DNA of 64,000 nt from Hydrogenophaga palleronii_A (GTDB taxonomy: Bacteria; Pseudomonadota; Gammaproteobacteria; Burkholderiales; Burkholderiaceae_C): assembly GCF_031457455.1 (NCBI RefSeq), contig NZ_JAVDWU010000001.1, forward strand, positions 124,001 to 188,000. Reading direction: 5' to 3'. The translations under genes and the position numbers were made by a program. Below the pieces are notes generated by a model. That model was not told the origin of the DNA, made no database searches, and saw only the letters and a list, made by a program, of their open reading frames with translations. Shown in pieces: positions 17,107-25,700 of the stretch. Position 1 is the first letter of the stretch. Each line of letters opens with the position of its first letter.

Positions 17107-18171
17107 TCAGCCGACTGGCGCCAGCGGCTCCACAGCACGGCTGTTCCAGTTGAGCACGGTCTTCCGCACGGTCATGAGCGGCGCGAGGTCCTCGAATTCC
17201 TTGCGCACCACGTCGGCAGCAAAGTCGGCCATGAAGTTGGACTTGAGCACGGCACGTGCCCTGTCAACACCAATGTCTTCATAGGGCACGGACGACAGGA
17301 CCAAAAAGCCGTCATCGGGAATGCGGCCGGCGCGCATGTTGGCCTGGATGATGCCGGCCGCCTTGCGGATCGGATCGGCCAGATCGGGGCTGTAGGGCCC
17401 GATGATGAGCGCCAGGTTGGGCAGGTGCAGCCAGTCGAAACCGCGCCCGACGCAGATCATCCACTCGCGATGTTCGATGTCGAGCGTTCGCACGGTCTGG
17501 CGAATCTGCGCAATGTGGCGCAGGTTGCCCAGCAGCAGGGGCAGCAGGTCGTGCCGGATCTGGGTCGGCATGTCGGGCAGCAGATGCATCAGGCGCTGGG
17601 GCAGACCGGGCACGTCGGCTTCGCTCAGGTCGGCCATGTTCAGGGTTTCGCCGTTGGCTCCGTGCACCACCAGAGCGTCTTCATCGGTTTCAAATCCGCA
17701 GACCAGCGGGTACACCGTGCCATGCGCCGCGCCAAACACGGCAGACACCTCGCGCTGGATCTCGAAGGTGTGGGCGCGGGCGTCGGCGGTGCGGAAATTG
17801 AAGCCGGCGCAGCCACGCCGCTCATCGCCCTTGCTGTGGTGGTAGGTGATGACCACCAGCGCCTGGCGGCCGCTGCGCACCACTTTCTCCAGCGCGGCGG
17901 TGAGTGTCTCGCCCAGGTGCGGCCAGCCCAGGTTGAAGATGCCCCCCAGGTTGCGAAACGGCTGGATGATGCCCTTGGGCGTCTGGGTGGCAATGGGAAT
18001 GTTGATGCGCCCGTCCATGCACTTCATCACCAGGATGGCGGTGGGGTGGTTGGCCAGGTGGCGCTGGCGGGCCAGCCAGGCTTCGGGGCTGGCGTATTCC
18101 TGTGCGTGTCGCTGCGCCAGACCAAACAGCCAGTCGATGCGTTCGGTGATGGGGCTGCTTTGAGGAACCAT
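17107..18171 (-). CDS. CsoSCA-like carbonic anhydrase-domain protein
   Basis: A 354-residue soluble protein. Residues 50-56 read KCMDGRI, a CxDxR zinc/active-site motif like that of beta-type carbonic anhydrases (Cys51, Asp53, Arg55). A His pair (111-112) followed by Cys121 resembles the widely spaced His-Cys ligands of the carboxysomal CsoSCA family rather than the HxxC of ordinary beta enzymes. This suggests a carboxysome-shell-carbonic-anhydrase-like fold outside any carboxysome operon. The ATG at 18171 is my start. A GTG at 18189 would overlap the SulP stop by 4 bp and also fits coupling. It follows the SulP gene directly, so a bicarbonate role is plausible. Activity is inferred. Confidence 0.65.
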   Translation of the reverse strand: MVPQSSPITERIDWLFGLAQRHAQEYASPEAWLARQRHLANHPTAILVMKCMDGRINIPIATQTPKGIIQPFRNLGGIFNLGWPHLGETLTAALEKVVRSGRQALVVITYHHSKGDERRGCAGFNFRTADARAHTFEIQREVSAVFGAAHGTVYPLVCGFETDEDALVVHGANGETLNMADLSEADVPGLPQRLMHLLPDMPTQIRHDLLPLLLGNLRHIAQIRQTVRTLDIEHREWMICVGRGFDWLHLPNLALIIGPYSPDLADPIRKAAGIIQANMRAGRIPDDGFLVLSSVPYEDIGVDRARAVLKSNFMADFAADVVRKEFEDLAPLMTVRKTVLNWNSRAVEPLAPVG

Positions 18172-18185
18172 GGCGTGTGGGGTGC

Positions 18186-19835
18186 TCACTGGAAGGTGTG
18201 CAGCTTGGCCGCAAAGCCCGAGCGTTCCATCAGCGATTTGGGCTGTGGGTTCAGGCCCACCAATCCCAGGTGACCACCGCGCTTTTCCACCGCCTTGTGC
18301 AACTGCTCCAGCGCGTCCAGCCCGGTGGTGTCGAGTGAAATCAGGTGCGTGGCATCCAGCATCACGTTCACGGCAGCCGACGAGCGCTCCACCTCTGCCA
18401 CGATCGGGTCGATCTTGGCCACCGCGCCAAAGAACAGCGAGCCAAAGAGCCGGAAGGTGATCTGCTGTTCGTTGCGGGAAATGGCCTCGGCACGGAAGAT
18501 GTCGCTCTGGCGGCGCACGAAAAGCACCACCGCCAGAACCAGACCCAGTTCCACCGCCACCGTGAGGTCGAAGACGATGGTGACCAGGAAGGTGGACACC
18601 ATCATCAGCCGATAGTGGTTGCTGAACTGTTTGAGCCGGCCGAATTCGCGCCATTCGCCCATGTTCCAGGCCACGAACAGCAACACCCCGGCCAGCACGG
18701 CCAGCGGAATGTGTGCCGCCAGCGGCGCGGCCAGCAGCACCACCGCCGCCAGCGTGCCGGCGTGCACCATGCCGGCCACGGGCGATGCGGCACCGGAGCG
18801 GATGTTGGTGACCGTGCGGGCGATGGTGCCCGTGGCCGGCATGCCGCCGAAGAAGGGCACCACTGTATTGGCAATGCCTTGCGCCATCAGCTCCTGGTTG
18901 GGGTCGTGTTTGGGAGCATCGCCGAGTTGGTCGGCCACCCGTGCACAAAGAAGGGATTCGATGGCCCCCAGCAGCGCAATGGTGAGCGTGGGCGTCACCA
19001 GCAGGCGCACGGTGTCCCAGGAGAAGGCGGGCAGCTCGAAGGCGGGTGCGCCTTGAGGAATGCCACCGAAGCGCGTGCCAATGGTCTCCACCGGCAAACT
19101 GAGCGCCCAGGCCAGCAGCGACAGTGAAACCAGCGCCACCACTGGCGCGGGCACTCGGGAGGTGGCCCGCAGGGCGCTCACCGTTTCGATCTTGTCGAGC
19201 TGCCGGCGGAACTGCGAATCGACCGCCCACAGGCGGGGCCAGATGAAAAGGCCGATCACACAGATGACGCCAAGCCCCAGGGCATAAAGATTGAGGCCGC
19301 CCATGTGACCGGCAATGGCGTCGATCTGGCTGAAGAAATCGGCCGGCATCTTGGTGATCTGCAGACCGAACAGGTCGCGCACCTGCGAGAGCGCGATCAA
19401 CACCGCGATGCCGTTGGTGAACCCGATCACCACGCTCACCGGCACATAGCGCACCAGCGTGCCCAGCCGAAAAAGCCCCAGCAGGAACAGCAGCACGCCC
19501 GCACTCGCGGTGGCGATCAGCAGATTGGCCACGCCGTAGCGCTCGACGATGCCATAGACGATTACGATGAACGCACCCGCCGGTCCTCCAATCTGCATCG
19601 AGGTGCCACCCAGCGCCGAGATGATGAAGCCGGCGATGATGGCGGTCCACAAACCCGCCTCGGGCTTGAGCCCGCTGGCGATGGCAAAGGCCATGGCCAG
19701 GGGCAGCGCCACGATGCCCACTGTGATGCCAGCGCCCACATCGCGCATCAACTTGTCTCGGGTATAGCCCTTGAGATCCTGAATCAGGCGCGGGCGGAAC
19801 GGGGCAAGCGGCGGCAGTCCTTTGAGCATCGGCAA
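18186..19835 (-). CDS. SulP-family inorganic anion transporter with STAS domain
   Basis: A 549-residue membrane transporter. It has about 10-12 hydrophobic segments from residue 30 to about 420, including the SLC26/SulP signature around VGIVALPLAMAFAIASGLKPEAGLWTAIIAGFI and the GGTSMQIGGPAGAFIVIV substrate loop. A cytoplasmic STAS domain forms the C-terminal 100 residues (NVMLDATHLISLDTTGLDALEQL). Family members carry sulfate, bicarbonate or other anions, and sequence alone does not decide. The carbonic-anhydrase-like gene immediately downstream and the CBB genes elsewhere in the window favour bicarbonate; the Sox system would make sulfate export a second option. It is divergent from the BamE-like lipoprotein gene. 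Confidence 0.88.
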   Translation of the reverse strand: MPMLKGLPPLAPFRPRLIQDLKGYTRDKLMRDVGAGITVGIVALPLAMAFAIASGLKPEAGLWTAIIAGFIISALGGTSMQIGGPAGAFIVIVYGIVERYGVANLLIATASAGVLLFLLGLFRLGTLVRYVPVSVVIGFTNGIAVLIALSQVRDLFGLQITKMPADFFSQIDAIAGHMGGLNLYALGLGVICVIGLFIWPRLWAVDSQFRRQLDKIETVSALRATSRVPAPVVALVSLSLLAWALSLPVETIGTRFGGIPQGAPAFELPAFSWDTVRLLVTPTLTIALLGAIESLLCARVADQLGDAPKHDPNQELMAQGIANTVVPFFGGMPATGTIARTVTNIRSGAASPVAGMVHAGTLAAVVLLAAPLAAHIPLAVLAGVLLFVAWNMGEWREFGRLKQFSNHYRLMMVSTFLVTIVFDLTVAVELGLVLAVVLFVRRQSDIFRAEAISRNEQQITFRLFGSLFFGAVAKIDPIVAEVERSSAAVNVMLDATHLISLDTTGLDALEQLHKAVEKRGGHLGLVGLNPQPKSLMERSGFAAKLHTFQ

Positions 19836-19910
19836 ATGTTACCTTTCACCACAGTTCGCGAAGCTGACAGGTGGGCAGCGCAGAACTGAGGGTTTACACT
19901 GATTTTTCTC

Positions 19911-20453
19911 ATGATCTTCCGTCAACTCCACCAAACACGGCGCATTTCCGCCCTGTGCCGCTTGCGGACGGGGCTCCTGGCTGCGGGTGTGGCCCTCGCG
20001 CTGCTGGCCTGCGACGTGCAGAACATCAGCGAACTCGAAGAAGGCATCTCGACCGAGGAAGACGTGCGCGAGAAGATGGGCGAACCCGAAGCGGTGTGGG
20101 ACGGGCCCGACGGCGCCCAGATCTACGAATACAACCGCCAGCCCGCCGGCCACCGCAACTACATGATCACCATCGGACCCGACGGCCGCATGGCCTCCTT
20201 GCGCCAGGTGCTCACGCCCGAAAACTTTGCACGGGTGCAGCCCGGCATGGACATGACCGATGTGCGCAAGATGCTCGGCAAGCCAATGAAGATCACACCT
20301 TACGAGGCCAGGCGCGAAACGCATTACGACTGGCGCTATCTGGACGGCCCGAACACCGGTGATTCGAAAATTTTCACCGTGGTGTTCGATGCCGATCTCA
20401 AGGTGGTGTCCACCATGTCGGTGAGCGATCCCGATCTGGAGCGCGGGCGCTGA
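19911..20453 (+). CDS. SmpA/OmlA (BamE)-like outer membrane lipoprotein
   Basis: A 180-residue protein with a long basic N-terminus, a hydrophobic signal and the lipobox LLAC at about residues 31-34. The mature part has two small alpha/beta repeats of the BamE/SmpA type: 'GISTEEDVREKMGEPEAVW' and 'VQPGMDMTDVRKMLGKPMKI', each followed by strands. This resembles the BamE-fold lipoproteins that help outer-membrane protein assembly, but it is a duplicated version and not necessarily BamE itself. It stands alone, upstream of and convergent with the hsd operon. Confidence 0.72.
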   Translation: MIFRQLHQTRRISALCRLRTGLLAAGVALALLACDVQNISELEEGISTEEDVREKMGEPEAVWDGPDGAQIYEYNRQPAGHRNYMITIGPDGRMASLRQVLTPENFARVQPGMDMTDVRKMLGKPMKITPYEARRETHYDWRYLDGPNTGDSKIFTVVFDADLKVVSTMSVSDPDLERGR

Positions 20454-20513
20454 GCAGAGGGACGGCACATCTGGGCAAGGTGAGTGCCCGTTCATGGCCT
20501 CGAAATGATCGAC

Positions 20514-22121
20514 CTAGGGCAGGGGGCTCAAACCCAGCTCCTTCAAAAAGGCGTTGTGCTTTTCTTTGGCCGCTGCGATGTCTTTTTCAATCTCGACCAG
20601 CTTTGCATGCGTCGCCTCCAGATCAATCTCCGCCTCTCCCACCGCCGTGCTGATGTATCGCGAGATGTTCAGGTTGAAATCGTTCTTCTCGATTTCGGCC
20701 ATCTCCACCCGGCGTGAGTAGCGCGCCTTTTCCTTGCGGAATTGGTAGGTCTCGATGATCTGGGCAATGTGCTCGTCGGTCAGCTGGTTCTGGCGTTTGC
20801 CTTTGACGAACTGCTCCGCTGCGTTGATGAACAGCACGTCGTCTGGCTTCTTGCACTTCTTCAGCACCAGAATGCAAACCGGAATGCCGGTGGAATAGAA
20901 CAGGTTCGACGGCAGGCCTATCACGGTATCGATGTGGCCGTCCTTCAGCAGCTTGGTGCGGATGCGCTCCTCCGCACCGCCGCGGAACAGCACTCCATGC
21001 GGCAGGATGATGGCCATCACCCCCTCGTCTTTCAGAAAGTGGAAGCCATGCAGCAAAAAAGCAAAGTCCGCTGCCGACTTGGGCGCCAGGCCATGGTTCT
21101 TGAAGCGCACGTCGTCTGCCAGCGCATCGCTGTTCTCCCACCGGTAGCTGAAGGGCGGGTTGGCCACAACGGCGTCGAACTTTGGCTGCTTGGCCGGGTT
21201 CAGCTCGCGCAGCATCTCCCAGTCGTTGGTCAGCGTGTCGCCATGGAAGATTTCAAACTCCGTGTCCTTCACCCCATGCAGCAGCATGTTCATGCGCGCC
21301 AGGTTGTAGGTGGTGATGTTTTTCTCTTGCCCGTAAATCTTGCCAATGCCGTGCGGCCCCATGCGCTTGCGCACGTTCAGCAGCAGCGACCCCGAACCGC
21401 AGGCAAAGTCCATCACGCTTTCCAACCGCTCCTTCTTCCCCGTGGCGGGTTCCTGACTGTCGAGCGTGACGATGGTGGAGAGGATGTCGGAAATCGGCTG
21501 CGGCGTGTAGAACTCGCCAGCCTTCTTGCCGGAACCGGCCGCGAACTGACCGATCAGGTATTCGTAGGCATCGCCCAGCGCGTCGATGTCGGTGGAAAAG
21601 TCGGCAAGTCCCTCGGCGATCTTTTTGATGATGGCGCAGAGCTTGGCGTTGCGCTCCGGGTAGCCCTTGCCCAGCTTGGACGAAGCGAGGTCAATTTCCG
21701 AGAACAGCCCCTGGAAGGTGCTCTGGAAGGATTCGTTTTCGATGTATCTGAAGCCTGATTGCAGCACGTTCAGCAGCTCACCGTTCTGGGTGCGTGCCAT
21801 GTGGGCGATGCTGCTCCACAGGTGCATGGGCAAGATCACGTAGTGCACCTTGCGGCGCATCTGCTTCTCGAACGTCGGCACGTCGGCTGCGTTGTTGGCG
21901 TACCAGATCGTGAGTGGCACGCTGCGGTCGTCGGCTTCCACCTGCGGGTAGTCTTTGCCCAGTTCCTTCTTGGCCGCCGCTTCGTAGTTGTCCGACAGGT
22001 AGCGCAGGAACAGGAACGACAGCATGTAGTCACGGAAATCGTCTGCGTCCATCGCGCCGCGCAGTTGGTCGGCGATCGCCCACAGGGTCTTGCCCAGTTG
22101 TTTCTGTTTTTCTTCGGTCAT
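20514..22121 (-). CDS. hsdM: Type I restriction-modification methyltransferase subunit
   Basis: A 535-residue adenine-N6 methyltransferase of a type I system. The N-terminal helical HsdM domain (about 5-150) precedes the SAM-binding motif DFACGSGSLLL (residues 238-248) and the catalytic NPPF motif (321-324). FYTPQPISDIL at 204-214 is the usual junction. The start at 22121 (MTEEKQKQLGKTLW) overlaps the preceding nuclease gene by 4 bp. It is last in a five-gene operon transcribed hsdR-hsdS-PrrC-like-yhcG-hsdM. That order is unusual, because modification genes normally come first or next to hsdS. Confidence 0.95.
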   Translation of the reverse strand: MTEEKQKQLGKTLWAIADQLRGAMDADDFRDYMLSFLFLRYLSDNYEAAAKKELGKDYPQVEADDRSVPLTIWYANNAADVPTFEKQMRRKVHYVILPMHLWSSIAHMARTQNGELLNVLQSGFRYIENESFQSTFQGLFSEIDLASSKLGKGYPERNAKLCAIIKKIAEGLADFSTDIDALGDAYEYLIGQFAAGSGKKAGEFYTPQPISDILSTIVTLDSQEPATGKKERLESVMDFACGSGSLLLNVRKRMGPHGIGKIYGQEKNITTYNLARMNMLLHGVKDTEFEIFHGDTLTNDWEMLRELNPAKQPKFDAVVANPPFSYRWENSDALADDVRFKNHGLAPKSAADFAFLLHGFHFLKDEGVMAIILPHGVLFRGGAEERIRTKLLKDGHIDTVIGLPSNLFYSTGIPVCILVLKKCKKPDDVLFINAAEQFVKGKRQNQLTDEHIAQIIETYQFRKEKARYSRRVEMAEIEKNDFNLNISRYISTAVGEAEIDLEATHAKLVEIEKDIAAAKEKHNAFLKELGLSPLP

Positions 22122-23155
22122 GGTGTGTTTTCGTCCGGTCCGCCGGATGGGGCGCACTCGTTGTTGCGTCCCCCGATCAAGCGTTTCTCGCGCTCAATCT
22201 CGGCAATCAGTTCTTCTTCGGTGGGCAAGATGCGCCGGTACTTGGATGCAAAGAGCTGCTGACTCTCCTGGATCACTGAGTACTTGACAACGGTCTCATC
22301 CTTGCTGTCGCAAAGAATGATGCCGATGGTCGGGTTGTCGTCCTCGCCTCGTTTGAGGTCATCGAACATCCGCACATACATGTCCATCTGGCCAATGTCC
22401 TGGTGTGTAAGCTTGCCCGTCTTCAGGTCGATGATGACGAAGCACTTGAGCAGGTAGTTGTAGAAGACCAGGTCGATAAAAAAGTGGCTGGTCTCCGTGC
22501 TGATGCGCATCTGACGTGCCACGAACGAAAAGCCCTTGCCCAACTCCAGCAGGAACTTCTGCAGCTCGTCGATGATGGCCTGTTCCAGTTCACTTTCTCT
22601 GAGCTGGCCCGTTTCAGGCAATTGCAGGAACTCCAGCACGTAGGGGTCCTTGATGAAGTCCAGATGTGCCGCCTTGGCTGTCGTCTTCGACGCCTCCACT
22701 TGGTTGGACAGCAGCCGCTGATAGTCCTTGGTGCGGATGTGTCGCTCCAGCTGTCGGACGGTCCAGTTTTGCTCCCTTGCCTCATTGCAGTAGTACTCGA
22801 TGGCCTGGGGCGAATCGGCCCGAATGATCAGGCGCAGGTGACTCCAGCTCAATTCTCTACACAGCGTGTAGAGAATCTGCTGGTCTGGAAAGACCCGGTA
22901 GAACTGGCGGAAGTTGTACAGGTTGGCATAGGAAAACCCCTTGCCAAAGTCGGCCGTCAGGGCAATGGAAAGCTCCTCCATCAGGCGCGTTCCGTACTGG
23001 GCCTTGTGTTGTCCCTGTTGTTCTTCCTGCACGATGCGCCGGCCGATCAGCCAATAGGCTTCCACCATGGCCGCATTCACCGCCGACCGCGCTTTGCCGC
23101 GGGCCTGCTCAAGGATGGCTTTGATGTCTGCGTGGAAGGTCGTCAGCTCGTTCAT
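22118..23155 (-). CDS. YhcG/DUF1016 family PD-(D/E)XK nuclease-like protein
   Basis: A 345-residue protein with the DUF1016 N-terminal helical domain (about 10-150, with the characteristic YGTRLMEELSIALTADFGKGFSYANLYNFRQFY). A C-terminal PD-(D/E)XK nuclease fold spans about 185-300. The catalytic residues are visible as Asp228 in FIDLVFYN and Asp243-Leu-Lys245 in IIDLKTGKL, so the nuclease is probably intact. YhcG-type proteins are often found in type I R-M operons and phase-variable loci, and their role is poorly defined. It overlaps both neighbours by 4 bp, an ATGA arrangement that implies coupled translation. Confidence 0.88.
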   Translation of the reverse strand: MNELTTFHADIKAILEQARGKARSAVNAAMVEAYWLIGRRIVQEEQQGQHKAQYGTRLMEELSIALTADFGKGFSYANLYNFRQFYRVFPDQQILYTLCRELSWSHLRLIIRADSPQAIEYYCNEAREQNWTVRQLERHIRTKDYQRLLSNQVEASKTTAKAAHLDFIKDPYVLEFLQLPETGQLRESELEQAIIDELQKFLLELGKGFSFVARQMRISTETSHFFIDLVFYNYLLKCFVIIDLKTGKLTHQDIGQMDMYVRMFDDLKRGEDDNPTIGIILCDSKDETVVKYSVIQESQQLFASKYRRILPTEEELIAEIEREKRLIGGRNNECAPSGGPDENTP

Positions 23156-24402
23156 GTGGAAGCGGCCTCTCTCGTTCTTGCGGCGGGCTGTTCTAAGATG
23201 TCTGGCAACGCGAACTGGTAACGCCCCAGGAACGCATCCAGGATCTGCCGGAACAACCGTTTGTTGTCGTCCACCATTTCAGCTGGTTGGTAAATGTCGT
23301 ACTTGCCGTGGCTCAGCAGGTTGAGCGCGCGTGAAAACAGTTCCGCATCTTCAATGCCGTGTACGCAGGTGGAGAAGTCGTCATTGCCAAAGAAGGTGGC
23401 GGTCTTCTCCAAGATGCTGCGCAGCATGTTGAAGTGGTAGGTGTACAGCTTGCCATCCTCAGTCGCCTTCTTGATCTCGGCCAACATGGCCACGTGGTGG
23501 AAGAACGGGGTGTCGTCCGTGGTGCGTAGCGTGTAGGTAATGCCGCGCTCCGGGCGGTGCAAGAAGTAACGCTTGAGGGCATCCTTCTTCAGTTCGTTGC
23601 AGACCACGTTGAAAAACAGGGCGTGGTGAGACGAGACCACCGCCTTGATGGGGGCGGGCACCATGCGAGATACGTTGTCGGCCTCGCCCGGCGTGTCAGC
23701 AGCCACCAATTCCGTCCGGGTTCTGCTCTTGGCCTTGCGCAGCAGCTTGGCCAGATCACTGGCCACGGCAATCGCATTGTTGTCGTCGAGCGAGGTGATG
23801 GGGTCGTCGATGTAGAGGTACTTCACCCACTGGTACGACTCCGCCCCGTCGATCACGCGCTCACAGATGGCCATGAACACACACCAGATGAAGATGTTCT
23901 CTTCCCCGCGCGATATCTTGATGTGCCGCGCCTCACCCTTGCGAAAGCTCACTGTCCACTGGTCGTAGTCGATATCGAACAGAAAGTCCGCGTAGCGCGC
24001 CAGGTAGTGGCCAATGCGCTCGTCCAGGGCCAGTTCCTTCAGACTTTTGAGGAATTTCGAATCGGTGTTGATGTGCAACCGCCGCTCGCTGTCTTTCTCA
24101 AAATCGTTGTGCCAAGTGAAAAGATCTTCGGTATAGGCGTTGAAATAGAGAGTGTCGCTTTCAACTTTCTCAAAGGAAAGCTCATCGCCGTCTATAAGCA
24201 AGGCTTCCCCGTCTATGAGGAGTGGATGGGACACCCTCCTTTTCCCTCGATCTTTGAATGCCATCGAAAGGCGTGTTTTCCCTGTGCTGTTGTAGGCATA
24301 GAGCACTACGAAATCCTGACCGCCACCGTTCAGGTCGTCACGCAGCCGATCGACCAGCCTGCGCATGTCGGTGAAGCTGTGAATTTTCGGCTTCCCGCTC
24401 AT
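23152..24402 (-). CDS. PrrC-like anticodon nuclease candidate (ABC-type ATPase)
   Basis: A 416-residue protein with an ABC/SMC-like NTPase head. It has a degenerate Walker A (residues 36-43, AYNSTGKT), an ABC signature-like ISRGEE (163-168) and a Walker B with D-loop (YIDDPITSLDD, 197-207). The C-terminal region has Arg328, Glu332 and His365. From memory, the ACNase triad of E. coli PrrC is Arg320-Glu324-His356, with spacings of 4 and 32; here they are 4 and 33. PrrC (396 residues) is a tRNA-Lys anticodon nuclease held silent by its type I enzyme. This gene lies between hsdS and yhcG with 4-bp overlaps (ATGA) on each side. A different AAA-type defence ATPase is the alternative. Confidence 0.68.
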   Translation of the reverse strand: MSGKPKIHSFTDMRRLVDRLRDDLNGGGQDFVVLYAYNSTGKTRLSMAFKDRGKRRVSHPLLIDGEALLIDGDELSFEKVESDTLYFNAYTEDLFTWHNDFEKDSERRLHINTDSKFLKSLKELALDERIGHYLARYADFLFDIDYDQWTVSFRKGEARHIKISRGEENIFIWCVFMAICERVIDGAESYQWVKYLYIDDPITSLDDNNAIAVASDLAKLLRKAKSRTRTELVAADTPGEADNVSRMVPAPIKAVVSSHHALFFNVVCNELKKDALKRYFLHRPERGITYTLRTTDDTPFFHHVAMLAEIKKATEDGKLYTYHFNMLRSILEKTATFFGNDDFSTCVHGIEDAELFSRALNLLSHGKYDIYQPAEMVDDNKRLFRQILDAFLGRYQFALPDILEQPAARTREAAST

Positions 24403-25700
24403 GCTTCAAGCGCCTCGGCGGAGGGGAACAGTTGCTGCATCAGACCCTTCTTGTGGATCTTGAGCGATTCAAGCGCCTGCGATTGGGTGGCGATGCAGTC
24501 GTCAAGAGAACGCAGAAAGTCCGCGATGCGTTGTTGTTCCTTTGCGGTCGGGCATCGAAACGTCATGCGGGCGAAGTCATCGAAGTACAGCCGCAAACGG
24601 TCTTTGGTCAGGCCTCTTGAATGCGCGGTCAGCAGGAGCAGCATCTCCGGCCGTTTGAACATGTACTGGAAAAACTGCGGAACCGCGTCTTTCTTGGGTG
24701 CAAGTACGACATACGCGGGACTCACCAAGCAATCCTCCGGCGCTACGCCCATCGCGCCCTGCCACATCCGCATCATGTTGTAGGCAATGTCGTTCTTGAG
24801 GACCTTCTTGTTCCCTGATGCATCCACGATGTCGTCGACCTTGCGGTCCAGCGAGTTGCGTTTGACCATTCCGTCGTTCATCGTGACGGAGTAGATCGGG
24901 AGGCCATCTTCGCCTTTCGTCGTACGATTGACGAATAAAGATCCTGCGTTGCGCTCTTCCCATTCTCCGGCGCTCCGAAACCCAGGAAACCGCAAGCGCG
25001 GTTGGGTTTCGCCTTCGAGTGGAAAAAGCTGCTGCAGCAGACCTTTTTTATGGTTCTTGAGCGCATTCACTTTGCAGGCTTGCGCGGCGATCAGTTCGTC
25101 CAGCGAACTCAGGCACTCGACGACTTTCTTTTGCTCTTCTGCTGAGCAGGGAAAAATCAGTTTGATCTTTGCGAGGCGACTTGATGCGAGTCCAAGCACC
25201 TTGGCTCCCTGCGATTCCCTTTTTATCTGTGAACGAACCCGCTCGGATTTGAAGAGGTACCCTCCGAATCCAGCAACGAGCTTAGACTTGGTTTGGCGGG
25301 CTAGGATGGTGTGCAAGCCTGAGACGACTTGTTCGCCGTTGAGTTGGATGATCTCGATAGCCTTTCCAATGTCCTCCAAGTCCTCGGAGGCATCGGCGAA
25401 GATCAAATCACCTTCAATGCAAAAGTTGCCCGCCTTAGGAGACTCTGGCGAGTCGGATTCATTAATGTAGGGAGCTTCCTCTCGTGTGATGTCAAAGTGC
25501 GTCGAGAACTTCGTATGGATATCACCGTAGTGGATGTTCTTGATCGTGCCGCCCACGTAGTTCAACCTGTCACGGGAGAGCGAGTTATTGCCTTTGAAGC
25601 AATAGACCTCATTCATCAGCTCCTCAGTCCAGGGGTTGCCATTCCGAAACTCTCGAAACCGCAGCTTGGGCACCAGCGGTGTCTTTCCCTTATTGCTCAT
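24399..25700 (-). CDS. hsdS: Type I restriction-modification specificity subunit
   Basis: A 433-residue DNA-recognition subunit with two half-site modules. The first target-recognition domain covers about residues 10-170, followed by a conserved helix with EEQKKVVECLSSLDELI and NHKKGLLQQLFP. The second spans about 215-380, followed by EQQRIADFLRSLDDCI and IHKKGLMQQLFPS. The two helix repeats are near copies, as expected for the paired spacers of HsdS. The recognition domains are more AT-rich than the flanks, as often happens when specificity modules are exchanged. It overlaps the hsdR end and the PrrC-like gene start. I chose the ATG at 25700; a GTG at 25706 is also possible. Confidence 0.93.
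   Translation of the reverse strand: MSNKGKTPLVPKLRFREFRNGNPWTEELMNEVYCFKGNNSLSRDRLNYVGGTIKNIHYGDIHTKFSTHFDITREEAPYINESDSPESPKAGNFCIEGDLIFADASEDLEDIGKAIEIIQLNGEQVVSGLHTILARQTKSKLVAGFGGYLFKSERVRSQIKRESQGAKVLGLASSRLAKIKLIFPCSAEEQKKVVECLSSLDELIAAQACKVNALKNHKKGLLQQLFPLEGETQPRLRFPGFRSAGEWEERNAGSLFVNRTTKGEDGLPIYSVTMNDGMVKRNSLDRKVDDIVDASGNKKVLKNDIAYNMMRMWQGAMGVAPEDCLVSPAYVVLAPKKDAVPQFFQYMFKRPEMLLLLTAHSRGLTKDRLRLYFDDFARMTFRCPTAKEQQRIADFLRSLDDCIATQSQALESLKIHKKGLMQQLFPSAEALEA

Noticed and set aside
17107..19650. An 847-codon frame joining the carbonic-anhydrase-like gene with an upstream extension
   Set aside because: The upstream part is an out-of-frame reading of SulP and is His/Arg/Pro-rich. The true gene starts at about 18171.
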